The translations under genes and the position numbers were made by a program. From positions 20,088,209 to 20,152,208 of the forward strand of contig OX424562.1 of assembly GCA_949152475.1 (NCBI GenBank): DNA of 64,000 nucleotides, written 5' to 3'. This stretch comes from Terebella lapidaria. Lineage: Eukaryota > Annelida > Polychaeta > Terebellida > Terebellidae. Shown in pieces: positions 12,366 through 25,726 of this stretch. The notes beneath the pieces were generated by a model. It was not told the origin of the DNA and searched no databases. It worked only from the letters and a program-made list of their open reading frames with translations. Positions within the stretch are counted from its first letter, which is position 1; every line of letters starts with the position of its first letter.

Positions 12366-13437
12366 ACCGAACGTCACTGATTAATTATCATTGAAATTTT
12401 ATAACAACCGCGTGGTGGTTTGCATCAAATTAAAATATTATGGAACACATTTCCCATGTTTGTTTTGCTGTAGATGAGTTTACATGACTAATTCAATATG
12501 GTAGTTGGTCAGATTTCACTAATGATCCATTAAATTTCCAGCTAGACTCGTCATTATTTTGATAATAAATGTCTTACTGACAAAGGAATGCCTGAGTCAA
12601 AATGTTTCCAATCTGTATATTTCCTAGTATATGAATGAAGAATCTTTTGCGGGAATAATTCGACATGCTCGGAAATACTTTGGTTAAGGAAATAACATAA
12701 ATATTAGGCGTACAAACGTGTGCAAACAGGGTCCATTGTCCTGTGTGACACTATAGTGTGATGCTTTACTGTCATCGAGGTCAATGGCACCACACATATC
12801 TAGTATCGTGTAAGGACTTAGGTGCTTTCCCCAATACACCTGAGTGTATTCGTCAGTTTGATATCCATCCAAGCTGGTATTATATGGTTATTGTACAATA
12901 TGGGTTTTTATGCCCGAGGGCCAAATCGTCGAGAAGCCTGACGCGAAGATTCTATAATGGATTTCATGAGGAATGTGTTGGCAGCTGTTATATTATCAAT
13001 TATTTGCGTTCCATTTCATTGTTCTCAAATTCAACTTTTCAAAATTCACCTGCTCATTTCAATGATAAACATATATAGCAACATTTTCACCCAAGTAGGC
13101 CTATTCAGTTTTTGGTGTCTGAGATAATTAAATCTCACAATAATAACCAATTGGCATCAACTGGTATACTGCATATACTGGTCTACATTCGGTACTCTAT
13201 AAATCAGTGCAACCAAATGTGAAGTATGTTTGTCTATTTCTGCTATTGTTGCATGCCATGTGAAAAAACCCTGGATCACAGCTATCTAGAAACCCTTTGA
13301 TTGATTTGCCCTCGACTGCACATATTGCATTGCCCCATTGTTAATAAAATTCACTATCTGGCTGAGATAGCAAAAATAGTTGCAATAGATGTGTTACCAA
13401 ACAATATCCACTTGCACCTGAATGTTAGAAGTTTCGA

Positions 13438-13674
13438 ATGCTGACTGCTTCCGAGCTTGATCTCCATTGTTGGAAGACGATTGGCGTCATGGAAAAAATA
13501 CGATACGATCGCGTTTCCCATCATTCATTGCGCTATCGAGAATTTTCGCTCCATCAATGTTGGGTGATTTGCCTTTTCTTGAAACTCGATAGTAGCTCAC
13601 CATATCATTATTCTATCAATATCCAATACGTATGGTATTGTGAGAAGATTTTGCAGACTTTCCGGAGGAAATAA
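13438..13674 (+). pseudogene. Module-b open frame, 78 codons (U2 copy)
   Basis: Counterpart of the frame at 7174-7410, beginning MLTASELDLHCWKTIGVMEK and ending at the same relative stop. Differences between the copies are mainly amino-acid-changing. No signal peptide, membrane segment or known domain is recognised, and the more distant unit copies do not keep the frame. Confidence 0.3.
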
Positions 13675-15033
13675 TTGAATTGCATACACACCTGTGCATG
13701 CTGTGTGTCATAGGGGAACTTGGATATAATATATTGTATGGCAAATGTGTTCACCCGTTCTCGAGTTTGTCATATTTCCGTTTCTCTGCTACGATTTCAA
13801 CAAATCGCTATTGATTTTGCTACCGAAATGTCGACATAAATGATTTACGAAGTTGGTCATAAAATATCATCGAGAGATGGCTGGTTATGAAATGTTAACA
13901 ACTGCATCTGCAACATTTCCTGCCTGATTATTGGTTTTTCATAATGCAACGTGCGCCGTTCTCAACATGTGTGGTAAAAAAAATCCTACCTTAACAGTCC
14001 TGGAGTAAGCGCCTGTGAAATCGTCCGATCTTAAAACCGTAAATTTCATGTTTGTGCTTTTATGTTCGTCCATATACCGTATCTGTATCTGCATCTACTA
14101 GGTAATAAAGTTAATCTGATTCTATCTGAAGTAGAAGCTTTCGAACGATGTGAAAGATGTAGGAACAAAATGACATCAGTACCAAGTCTTGTAGTTCACT
14201 GCGTTGTGCTTCGAACAAACAAATCATAATGACATTTTCATCCAGAATTTTTCTGTATTTAATATCTTTTCTAGAAAATAACCTGATCACATTACCACGC
14301 TTCACTCGTGTTGAGAGACTCGAGTGTAAGTTGCTGAGGATGTTATAACAATACGAGGCATCAAAGTATGTTCATAAAAATTGTAACTCTCTGTTTTAAC
14401 GAATATTCTGAAGCATAATATTGCCAATACATAACGGGTGCCACTAGTGGGGCAGGAAATGCTCACTCTTTCCGGAACACCTGATTTCACCTCCTAATGG
14501 CCAATTTGGGGGGTTCATGAGTTTCCCTGTCATTTTTGTTTTCTCTCACTTCGTATGCCTGATATGACTTTCTGTCCCCGGACTATGAGATTGGATAACG
14601 GACCCTGTTTTGTTCGCTCGGAATACTTATTACTGGGTATTGATTCCACGTCTATAACGAGATATTTGCATCCTTATTTGTGACTGATCGGTGGTGTGAC
14701 GACAATGGCACTTGATAACTCACAGTTCAGGCTGATAACCCAATGAAATGACTGTCGTTGTCATCGTGCCTTTGAACAACGTGCATAAGTCAGTAGAGGC
14801 AATAGCCGACATGGGCCTTTACCAAGTCTCCCGCATTTGCGGATCTGTTCTGTTCTATATTGAATATGCAATAAAAAAAATTGTTCGTGTCATGTCCCTT
14901 TCGTGATTGGTCCATGCAACAGTTCGGGCGCACTTGAATTTCATAGAATAAAAGATAGTATCAAAACATAAGATCGCACGGCTGAACGCTTTACTGACCC
15001 AAACGATCTTCTGACCGAATGCACTCCCAATAC

Positions 15034-15663
15034 TACGGAGCCGCTGAAAGGACATGGAAGAAATATTTTTTGACATATGGTTATTGCGTTCCCTCGCAAT
15101 CCGGATCGCGTTCCCTCACAATCTTATTGCGTTCCCTCGCATTCCGGATCGCGTTCCCTTGTGATATTATCGCATTCCCTCGCAATAATATTGCGTTCCC
15201 TCGCAATATTATCGCATTCCCTCCCATTCCGGATTGCATTCCCTCGCGATCTTATTGTGTTCCCTCGCATTCCGGATCGCATTTCCTCGCGATATTATCA
15301 CATTCCCTCACGATATTATCGCGTTCCCTCGCGATCTTATTGCGTTCCCTCGCATTCCGGATCGCGATATCGCATTCCCTCGCGATCTTATTGCGTTCCC
15401 TCGCATTCTGGATTGCGTTCCCTCGCATTGTGCTGACGCCAATGACTTCTGAGAAGGTTATTCTACAAGATCGCGAGGGAACGCGATCCAGAATGCGAGG
15501 GAACGCAATAAGATCGTGAGGAAACGCGATAATATCGCGAGGGAATGCAATAATATTGGAAGGGAACGCGATCCGGATTGCGAGGGAACGCAATAAGATA
15601 GCGAGGGAACGCAATAACAATGTGCTAAAAATATTTTTTCCATGTCCTCTCAGAGGTTCCGTA
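15034..15663. mobile_element. Fold-back element FB1 with internal minisatellite
   Basis: The ends are inverted repeats starting TACGGAGCCGCTGA on the left and TACGGAACCTCTGA on the right (read inward). Both continue through GGACATGGAA, an AT-rich stretch and GTTATTGCGTTCCCTCGC. Inside, a degenerate 17-22-bp repeat of the ATTGCGTTCCCTCGCA type runs forward from about 15083 to 15432, then inverted from about 15470 to 15615. The flanks carry CAATA at 15028-15032 and 15664-15668, a likely target duplication. The peptide-repeat open frames here are by-products of the minisatellite. This is the layout of Foldback-type DNA transposons; no transposase is present. Confidence 0.85.
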
Positions 15664-15769
15664 CAATATGTATGCGGCAAGACAGAAAATATTCGACGAA
15701 TTTACCATAAATTGTAAAATGCCATTTGATTTTGGCAAAAACGCTCTCGCTAAGAGATAATCATATCTG

Positions 15770-18700
15770 ACCAAAGTATAGTGTGGTGAAAACTGCCAAT
15801 TAATTCATTGCCTAATCTTCATTAAAATGTTGTGTGTATTGTACATTTTGAGATATTGCAAACCACCAGAGTTATAGTTTTCATGAACCTTTAGCATGTT
15901 TAGTGTCTAATCTCTGCAGAATTGGTAATCGCTGTACCGCCTTACCATGAAATAGTTTCGTGACGATTTATACAACGAATAGCCTTAGGAAGAATTTTTC
16001 GTCACCTTAAGTAGCTTCCCACAGCAATCAGTTGCCATGGAAAAAAGCTCTTCCAAACTGAAATTGGGTGAGACAAATATTATGACAAAATGATATGTCT
16101 AAGACCATTCGTGTAGACAAATACATGGTGAAAGTATAACCCAGAGAAAAAAAATAGCTTGTTTCTTACTAAAATATGTTTCCCCAAAAAACTATAAACA
16201 TAATTAACCTTAATAACAATATTCAATTATTTGCCATATGAGGTATGGGTCAATAGTTTATTACTGATGCTCTGTCTGATGGATGCCTATGGAGTCAGTT
16301 GTTACCATGTCATGGTCAACGAAATAAAAGTAACTAAAATTGCAAAATCGATAGTATCGAGTCCATAGATCCATAATGAGAACCATCAACACCTTTCTTA
16401 TCAGAATTGTCAAATCGATCAAAATATATGTCATTCGAAATGGCAATTTTGGGTTTTTTTTGTTAAATTGTTGAAATTCATCTTACAAGAATACAACACG
16501 AGCATAAAGAACACAGCAAGTTACGGCTGAGTTAACCCTGACGTAATACAGCATTTGTAATGACGTTGTCTTTTGCTTTCTGGGCAATATATCAACCACC
16601 GGCATGATTAGTGTAGAAAATCGTGCAAAACATGTAGAAAAAATATGTCATATATGGACGCACAATCCTGTGTACACGCCTTCCACAGATATGTTATTAT
16701 CGAACAAATGATAAGAAGTGTTCGTGTACATGCAAAATATATTGCAACGAATCAATATTCGTTGCAATCCCACACCGAATTCTACATTTGATTCAATACA
16801 TGAAAATGTGGCATGGATGTGTGTCACATTTGTGTGACACTTGCAATTGCTGGTTTTACTGCGCGAGAACGCATTCATGCCACCAAAATAAGGACTGTCA
16901 AACATGTACTTTTTTCTATAATAGCTAGAATCTATGACCAAACGACAAGTACATTTGTGCCAGTTCCTTTCATAGTATTATATATTACCTAGAATATCTA
17001 TGATGTGATATATAATATGATCTATTATTAGATTTGTGACGTCCACATAATATAATACGGAGAACCGTCAGTTTAAGTTACCATATTCGTTCCATTTACC
17101 GCACTGTGCTCTTGGAAAATCATATGTGGTGGTAATTTGAATAAATGTAAGAATCAACATATTTCCAATACAACCAGATTTTGATGATGCCAAATTTATG
17201 TATGGAAAAAGGTTTGCCAAAAAGCAAATAAAAGGTTTGCCAAAATAAAATAAAAGGTTTGCCAAAAAGCATTATAGGTTTGCTTTATGCTACCTTTTGA
17301 AAAAGAAACAAAGTCCGACCACATAGTTTATCCCTTTTTTTCAATGCACACGCTAAAAATTACAAAAATTACAGGTCCCCCAGAAATTAGCTCGTTGATT
17401 GGAAAGTCTCAAAGCAAGTTCTGGGTGAAGAACTTCAGCAGCGGAGGACACAATGAAATTGATCCATGCCTCTTATCTCACTTCACTTTCCCGTCAGTCA
17501 TTCGTTGTCATCACATGTATGTGGTAATACGATCATGCAAAAGAAGACTTTTGTCGAACAGGTTCCAGAGAAACATGCCAAATGTTTTCACTTTTTCTTC
17601 TACGAGGGTGACTGATCAATGACAAAACGTGGAGTTGGACTTGACCAGATTTTAGAAATATGCCTTTTGCGTTTATTGGAGCATGTGCGGTGAATTAGAA
17701 TGAGTAATGTGAATTCTATCCCGGTTGCATACAGACATATTACTCGACTATTTCCATATATGACCAAAAGCCCTAGCACAATACTGTTATACCATCCACA
17801 TATTTTTTCATTCTGACAGGACAATGCACTACAATCATACTGCTCGACATATCGACCAAAAGCCAGTTCACCCTGATGTGTGTTTGTCTTATTCTGCTAT
17901 TTTTCCAGGCCATGTAAAAAAGAGATGAAAAAAAATATGGATCACAACTGCGAAGGAAATCTGCATTTTGATTGATATGCCCTCGTCTGCACGAAAGCTA
18001 TTGACCTTTTGCAGCAAGTGTTACCAAAAACAATATTCACACGCACCTGAGTGTTATCTATTTCAAATGGTGAGGACTGCTTCCTAGTGCGATCACCATT
18101 GTGGAAAGCCATTTGTGGCATCTTGGTAGAAATACGATATGATCACATTACCAATCATTCATTGTGTGAGCGAGCACACACACGTTGTCAATGTTGGTGA
18201 TATGCTTTTGTTGAAAATCGAAAATAGATCACCTCGTGGACCTATTGTTAATGTATTATTATCCGGCACATTTGATACCGAAAAAAAAAATCACAGATTT
18301 TCCAGTGGAATAAAACTCAATGTGACATACACCTGTGTCTTTTGGAGGAACTGGCATGGATACAAAATATTACATGACAATCATACGTTGACCCGTTTCT
18401 GAGTTTGTCGTTTTCCTCTTCTCTGGCTTTCAATGAATTGCTATTGAATTTGCTTTCGAAATGTCAATACATATCCATTTAGTACAAAGTCGCCCATAAA
18501 TTACCACCAATTTATGGCTGGTTATGAATTTGTTCTGCTGCTGCATCATTGGTTTCGATAATGAAAGGTACATCGCTCTCAATCTTCGTATCTTAAATTC
18601 GTAAATATACTTCCACGTATAATGATATATAGTATTTGCATCTTCATCAACAATTCAATAAATTAACCATATATCCACCTATTGTCTCAGATTGTGAAAG

Positions 18701-19700
18701 ATGAGAAAGATGCAGGAAACAAATTGATATTCATTCCTAGTCTTCACTTCTCTGCTGTAGCGGAGTTGGAGAACTCTGGCCTCCCCCATCCCCATCTACC
18801 GCCAAATGTATGTATACCTTAGAGCTTCGGAGGCGAACCAGTGGCCGAGTTAATTTTCATATCTTGTGTTACAAACAAAATAGGAAATACAAATCACACT
18901 GATTTTATCTCCAAATCAAATTGACATCATACATACAATTTGTCCCACTTAATTTGACTTGGAGGTAATTTGCTCTGGATGTTATTACAATACGAGGCAT
19001 TAGTGGCCGATCAGAGTTTATCAGCGCTGTATTCATTTACCGCAAAGAAACTTCGTGTTTGGAGAAGAAATCGCCTGGATGTTGTTTTTCTCTCTCTCCT
19101 TGAGTGGTATATTGAAAAAATTGCCCTGAAAACCATTTGGAAGAATATGTACGTTGATCGGTCACGATATTGGTGTCCTGTTGGTGCCACCTTAACATTC
19201 ACTCTGCAAAAGTACTTTAATCTTACGTACCACTGCTATACTGTTCCGTGATGCCAGCGGGAGACAGTTGTCATGGCATCAACTTCGTCACCCAGATGAG
19301 AACTGTATTCATGACTCGTGAAGAGACCAAAGCCTGTCAAACGCAAAGTAGATGATGACCATTTTGTAAGTACTTCTATAATGCATAATGTACTTCTGAC
19401 CTTGTAACGTTCCTGTTTGTACAAGCCATGAGGCCAAGTAATACATTTGGTGCCACATCTCTGATGGTGACATCATGAAAAAACCGTTTGTGTCACGGAG
19501 AGAACCATATGGATTGATCACCATTAGTTCAATTTGTCTCATAATAATTCGTAACGAGATCATTTGTCTTAAATCTACTTTCTGTCTAAAATCTACGACT
19601 GTTGCCGACCCTTTTTCATTCAAACATATGGTTTTCAGCTGGATATATCTTAAATTTAAATAATAAATTTTGAATTTAAATATTTTGATTTAGCTAATCT
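15770..19700 (+). repeat. Array unit U3 (modules d-f2-h-j-a-b-c-d)
   Basis: Module d appears near 15905-16060, f2 at 16080-16450, h at 16520-16990, j near 17690-17850, a near 17862, c near 18400-18720 and d again near 18960-19150. Module e is missing after the first d, so a partial unit is fused here. A block near 18770-18860 recurs at 31270, 35290 and 51530. The open frame at 17287-17622 (111 codons) has no recognised domain. Confidence 0.65.
17210..17285 (+). repeat. Short minisatellite, ~25-bp period
   Basis: About three to four copies of an AAAAGGTTTGCCAAAAAGCA-like unit in direct orientation. A local tandem duplication with no coding sense. Confidence 0.7.
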
Positions 19701-20025
19701 GGCTGCATGGTGTCCTGGCGGGACTTGACACCTTTCACCAGTGTAGAGTGCAATAATATATTTTCATCTCACCCTCTGTAGAATCTTAGCTAAACATAAA
19801 CCCTATCGTGTTGATTGCATTGGGTGATTTATTTACCCCATCACTGTGCTGTTAACGACAACAAATTTGGATAAGTATTGAGATAAGTACATTGTGACAA
19901 TTATCCATGCCTTGACACCAAAAGACCAGGACATAATCCTGTCACCAACCTCAATGCACCTACTCCCGTGATGTATTGGCCAGCGTTAATGGACTCCTGC
20001 ACCAAGGAATATTCTGATTATTGAT

Positions 20026-20301
20026 TTGTTCCACCAGGGGGTGGTGACCAGTAAGACATTGCACCTGCACTGCATGAGAGGAACGAGCAGCACAACATCA
20101 GAAGGATGCATGTGCCGTCACAGTGGCCTACGTGTAATGAGGATAAACCAATACTTGTTGGTGGGTGAACACGATTTTTTTTTTGTCTGGACCAACGAAA
20201 GTATTGCAAGCATTGATATTGAAGAGGAATGGAAGTCAAGTGTGATGAATGCAAGACGAAGACAGAAATTCAAAACAAATAAAAAGTTTGTTTGGCGATA
20301 A
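20026..20301 (+). pseudogene. Module e/f coding-like segment, 91 codons open
   Basis: This frame spans modules e and f and contains GVVTSKTLHLHCMRG and, near its end, SIDIEEEWKSSVMNARRRQK. In other units the same frame reads GVVTNKTLYVYHKR (52.6 kb) and GVANKALYLSHKR (36.5 kb). The downstream IDIDAK..NSSLMCARR-type peptide recurs near 29.15 and 52.8 kb. Partial peptide-level conservation between diverged copies suggests descent from a coding exon. I do not recognise the protein. The best guess is a decayed exon of an unknown duplicated gene. Confidence 0.35.
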
Positions 20302-20415
20302 CTGTTTGGAAAAAACAAAGATGCACACTTAGCCTGGTTACCAAATTGTGGACTTGATACCATAATGGGACTCGGGAAGTTCCACTCGCACCAGAACCAG
20401 GAACTATTAATATCT

Positions 20416-20580
20416 GGCATCTATTGCACACCGTGACAGGGGAGGAGCTTGTACATGTGTATACCGACTTGGTTCAGTTATCCATTAGGTAACTCGTATC
20501 CTAGGTAACCCAATAGGTCACCCATCAGGCTACCCATAAGGTTACCATTAGACTACCCATTAGATAGCAAGCTCCTCCCC
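20416..20580. repeat. Short inverted-repeat element with internal GGTAACC-type repeats
   Basis: The ends GACAGGGGAGGAGCTTG and CAAGCTCCTCCCCTGTGAC are inverted copies. Between them lies a run of degenerate direct repeats of about 12-16 bp of the TAGGTAACCCAT type. It interrupts module f of unit U4. The ends resemble those of the 22393-24979 element (GGCGGAGCTTGCCCAT). Probably a small non-autonomous element. Confidence 0.65.
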
Positions 20581-22392
20581 TGTGACTAAATATTCTGACG
20601 AAATGACAATTCTAAGACCACTTGTGCGAACGCATACATGGTGGAATCTCCGAAAAGTGTGCTAGTATTACCCAGGGCAAAAAGATCAATTTTATTATTT
20701 ATATAATGTTATTTATCCTCCATCAGTGACAAAAAAACCCGATATAAAAACGCAAGGTGAATAAGGGATCGGAATAAGAACATTCCTTCCATTAGAGTAC
20801 AAAAACATCTGTATTGCATCTGCATTTGATTTCTTGTGAAACATTTTTATGAACATATGAAATTTACTACATTTTCAGGAGAGGCATGAATTAATTTTAA
20901 TATTACATGAAATTTTAGTTCGTTTCATGTGAGGAAACACCTAACTGGAATCAGCTGTCGTCGTGTGATGGTCAACGACATGAAAGTAACTAGAAACACA
21001 AAATTCATTGTCACCAATCAACATCTTTCTCATTAGAATCATCAAATTGTTCGAAAAAATATCACTCAAATTGTCTGGGCTACAATTTTCTAATCTGTGA
21101 TTTCCTAGTATCTCAGTGAAGATATCTTATGTTGAAATAAAATGTCATAGATTCAGACACTCTCGATGGTGAAACACAATGATTATTAGGAGTACGAACG
21201 TGTGCAAACAAGGTCCATTGTCCTGTGTGTCACTCTAGTGTGACAGTGTCACCAAGGAAAAGGGCATGAGACATGTCTAATATATGGCGTGACGTAATTA
21301 GTGATTCCTCCAAACACCTGTGTGCTATTTTATATTCATCCTGGCAGGTATAGGTTCGTCCAGACAGGTGTGTGCTGGTTATATAGCATCTTCAGCGTAT
21401 GTTTGTGATTTTATGAGATTGTGTATGACAGCTGTCGTATCATCAGTTCCTCGTTTTTTTCATTTCTTCTATGCTTTTGTGATTTTTCCCTCTCAAAAAC
21501 GAGGAAAATTAGTTTTGTTTGTGGCGTATGATTCAAACAGCTCAATTGGAAATACCGATATTAATGGACACATAACCAGGTGACCTCATATAAGCGGTTC
21601 ATCAATAAGCAATAGTATGATATCCATGGAGTTAAAGGATAGATCTCTTTTTTTTTCAAACAATGAAATTCACCTTGCAAGAATATCGCCTAGCATAACG
21701 TCAGACATGAGTTCACCCTGACGTGATATACCATTAGTAACGACGTCTTCTTTTGCTTTGTATGCGTTTTATCAACATTCGGTACGATTAGATATGAATA
21801 AATCATACAAAATAGATTGAATGAGTATGACATATACAAGTATGCACAAATTTGTATACATGTATCTTACGGGTATTTCTTGTGTATTTCTTCATGGACA
21901 ACGTATTATCGAAAGAATGATGATAGGTGTTCATGTGTATGCATTATATCTTGCCAAGAAAATCCGAGCTGAATCTTGTTTGATCTCCCCCCAGCGGGGA
22001 CAGTGAAATGCTGAAGCCCATGTTGAACTCCTGTATTCCATACACATGAATGTGGTGCAGATGTGTAGAACAAAATTTAGGGTATGTGACAACTGGGATT
22101 CTTCCGTTTTCTGCGGCAGAAAGGCACCGATGCCAACGACAAATTAGTAAAGGAACAATCCCAAATGTACCATTCATTTATAATTAGAGATATTCGTATT
22201 GTACAAAGGATATTCTTCATCGAGAATCTGTGAATCATGTGAATAATTTCTCTGTTGTGTAATAAAGATCACACAGATCTTCCGTATTGTGTTTCCATGT
22301 ATGAACAAATGCCTTAGCACAATACTGTAATACTCTCTATATAATTGTCAAGCGATGAAAGCACAGTGCCTACAAACATAGTGCTCTACATA

Positions 22393-24979
22393 CTGTGGCG
22401 GAGCTTGCCCATACGTGAGATTTTTACCAGTAATTGCCCTTGATTTTACTCGGGAAGCCCACGTATCTCACTGGGAAGCAGCCCGAGACTCTTTCGGAGG
22501 TAAATTCAATAAGCATGTATGTTTTGAATGTGGAGAAAAAAAATAGTAATTATCGATTTTTCAATGATAAATGTGGTCGAAATAGTTAGATAAATTGCTG
22601 TTGGTGGTATTGCGAAGAGAAATAAAATTGAGCAGTAATTCACAATGATACAACTGTTATTTGAACGGCAAATTCGGTGCAGGCTGGAAATATTACAAGT
22701 TGTTGAATGATTACTGCATATTTTCGCTCACTAATGTGCACATCCCTTCTTCAGTATGTATATAATAATTGCGTCACAAGAAAACAAAGTGGATGGTGTT
22801 TATTGCAACGTTCGAGCTAGGGAAATAAAACCAGAAGCCCCTGATTTTTTCTGGTTCTCTTAGGGGTGCCCAGGATTTTCACCGAAGCGCCCAGGATTTT
22901 CACCGGTGAATATCAAACATTTCCCCATCAATCAAACGTAAACGCTACTTTAATATGGCAAAGAATTGTTACGTACGAGTAGCATATTTAATATACATTA
23001 TATATCGAAGTTTTCTCGCTTAGGAAAAGCGTTGCGAATTTTGAAGATGGTCTGTATTTTGTTGGAATATTCATCACAGTGTCTATATCTTGTTATCCTG
23101 TGATTGGGAATCGAACGAATATATACTAGAAATAGGTTTTTTGTAACAAGTAGGAAATTATTCATTATTTTGCTCATAAATTGTCAAAAAGTAACGGATT
23201 TAGGACGGACAAAATTCCCGATATTTTACATGCTTCATGTACATGATGTAGCGAACAGAATGACAAAGTGACTCAGTTGGAATGTAGTGGGGAGTGTGTA
23301 GGTCGAGAAATGGATAAGATATGCATCAAATAAACTGAAGTACATGTTTCGCGGACAAGGGTAATTTCAAAGTGCACTTTAAATTTTCCCTTGTCCGTCA
23401 GAGACGGACAAAATGATCCCCCCAAAAAGCTATATAACATTATATTATGAGAAAAATAGGTTGTGCTTCAATCTCGTAGGAACAAAATGAAAAATATTGG
23501 CACTATTGTGAAGTACTTGATGCAAACACCAGTTTTTATTGTTTTTCTATGATATTTTGACGGATGGAAAAAATTGCGAATGTTACGTGTGTTTTTTTCT
23601 GTCCGCCCAATTATTTCAACGATCGCACCGTATGTTTTATCTTTGATTACGTTACTCATTTTGTCAAAAAAGTGTTTCTTTTCGGCTCACAGATGGCCAC
23701 CGATCAAGCTGGTGGTGACGACAACCAGGAGAGGAATATGGACTAAGATACCAAAATGGTGATTCAGCAGGAAAGTTTTCAGCAAAAAAGTTTTGAGGGC
23801 AAAGTTCACCGGAGTAAGACATGTTTGCATGGGACCTACGATGCACATTTCTCGAGATATGCAGGGCGCCTCAATGATGACTCAGCAAAAATGCTGGTAA
23901 TGTGATGCATCAATCCCAGAATCAATAGGGTTATCCCCTAGTATGAACCTTTATGCAAACTTTCAAATCCATTCCTTGAAGATTTCTTGAATTATGACCT
24001 TGAAAAAAAGTCCAGAGATCAACGATGAATCATGAACCCCAGAGCCAGGTACAACAAGAATGGGTCATGTGTTTTACTGGACGAAAGGAGAAAATTTTAT
24101 CCAAATCCATTCAGGCATACACGACTTATGGATCGCAAACCCAAAACGAATGAAGGTAAAAAAAAATATAACACAAACGAACACAAGAGGAAAAAAAGGA
24201 GCACAGGCAAAACCATAAAGGTATATCTAGGGTCGAAATGTCCCACTAACGATCAATTGTGTTTTATAGACTCAGCAAATCTCACTGCGAACAGATCTTT
24301 TGAAGAGACCTTTGTCAGCTCCTTCAATTTTCATTGTTTCCTTTGCTGGGCTGTGAAGGAGCATATCGCTGGGCACAGTCATCGCGCCAGATCCAACATT
24401 ATATGTCACTTTGGAAGGAGTGCACTTCACATCATCACCGTCAAAGTCGAAATATAGAGACCCGTACTTGGTACATCCATTCATCCTTGTGGCTTTTGAT
24501 ACAGTGTTGAATTGTCTTCTCGGCATCTTCATATTTGGATTTGCAGTGGTAACAGCGATGATGGACATCATGTGAAAATACATAACATTAACCAGTTACA
24601 CACACGTGTGTCAATCCATGAAGTTATAACCGTTTTACATGTGTTTTTATACACATGGACTACCGGAAAGAATCATGGGCCCTGTTTAAAACACCGGGAA
24701 AAATCCTGGACACCCAGGTAAAAATCATGGGCTTTTGATAAAAATGGAAAACATGCACTGCATAGTGTTTCTACATCAGGATAAATTTTTTAATGTTCAC
24801 CGGTCAATGTTTGTTTCAATGCATCTATCAAATAGACATATTGAATGAGAAATACATATTTACCATGCCTATAAACCAGCGTGCTGTGTACCACCGGAAA
24901 GAATTTCGGGCATCCCGGGGAAAATCCAGGGCAATTTCCGGTAAAAATCTCCTCACCCATGGGCAAGCTCCGCCACAGT
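22393..24979. mobile_element. 2.6-kb DNA transposon-like element with ~100-bp terminal inverted repeats
   Basis: The left end CTGTGGCGGAGCTTGCCCAT is matched by its reverse complement at the right end. The similarity extends inward about 70-110 bp through GTGAG, ATTTTTACC, ATTGCCCT and GGATTTT motifs. CTACATA flanks both sides (22386-22392 and 24981-24987). Rejoining the flanks restores the unit consensus, seen for example at 30220-30250 and 26735-26760. A 7-8-bp duplication fits hAT-like transposition. Subterminal copies of a CCGGGAAAAATCCTGG-like motif lie near 22860-22910 and 24665-24740. Only a broken zinc-finger-like segment is seen inside, so the element is probably non-autonomous. Confidence 0.75.
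24272..24583 (-). pseudogene. Zinc-finger-like coding fragment inside the 2.6-kb element
   Basis: On the minus strand one frame near 24450-24557 reads CYHCKSKYEDAEKTIQHC, then IKSHKDEW, giving a C-x2-C ... H-x3-C/H pattern like a single C2H2-type finger. A second, overlapping frame is open for 103 codons and reads KYGSLYFDFDGDDVKC further downstream. The switch between frames suggests a decayed gene. It could be a remnant of the element's own DNA-binding domain or a captured host exon. No DDE transposase core is visible. Confidence 0.35.
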
Positions 24980-25726
24980 GCTACATATCGAACAAAAACC
25001 AGTGCAATCACGTGTGACGTGTGCATGTCTTATCCTTCTATTGTTCCTGGTCATGTAAAAAAGATGGGAAAAAGTCCTTGATTACAACTGGCAAGGAGAA
25101 CAGCTCTTTGATTTATTTGCTTCAATGTGTACAAAAGCCATTTGTTTATTCATAGCAGTCACTAACTGGCAGTCGAGATAGGAAAAAAGTTGCAACAGAA
25201 GTGTTACTAGACAGTATCCACACGCACTTCAGTGCTACTAGTTTGAATGCTGACTGCTTTCCAGCGCGATCGCCACCGTGAAAAGCAATTTGTGGCGTCT
25301 TGGAAGAAATACGATACGATTACACTCACGCGAATCATTGTGCGGGTGATCAAACACACGTTTTCAATGTTGACGGTTTGTCCTTTTGAAACTCGAAAAT
25401 AGATCACAACGTAAAAACGTTATGGTTAATTTATTAGTATCTGGTATATTTGATATATAGTGTGGTATAAAGCTTTGCAGATTGATCTTAGGAGAATGAG
25501 TAAATGTGTTAGAAACTCACGTGTTCTGGGAGAACTTGCGAGGACATAAAATATTGCATGACAACCATTATGTTGACCTGTTTATGAGTTGCCATATTTT
25601 GTTCCCTGCTAAGAATTCGATATTTTGTTTTTCTCTGCTAAGAATTTAACAAATCGCTATTGAATTTGTTGCCAAAATGTGGACACAATTGATTTTACAC
25701 CATTGTCCATAAATTGTTGTCAAGAT

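Larger units (their letters stand above)
10400..15030 (+). repeat. Array unit U2 (modules e-f2-B-g-a-b-c-d)
   Basis: This is the best-preserved unit and serves as the empty-site reference for the insertions in U1. It has the module-e anchor near 10681, module g near 12735, module a near 13206, module c near 13860 and module d near 14310. Module B (11739-12365) is present. Several short open frames occur, but stops interrupt the homologous positions of other units. No whole gene is seen. Confidence 0.8.

Noticed and set aside
12758-13078. A 106-codon open frame in module g of U2
   Set aside because: The homologous stretch in U1 and the other units is not open in this frame, so it is probably chance within the repeat.
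15019-15680. Long open frames (up to 166 codons) with repeated FPRDIIAFPR-like peptides on both strands
   Set aside because: They are translations of the GCGTTCCCTCGCA minisatellite of fold-back element FB1. Every frame is open because the unit lacks stops, and nothing else suggests a protein.
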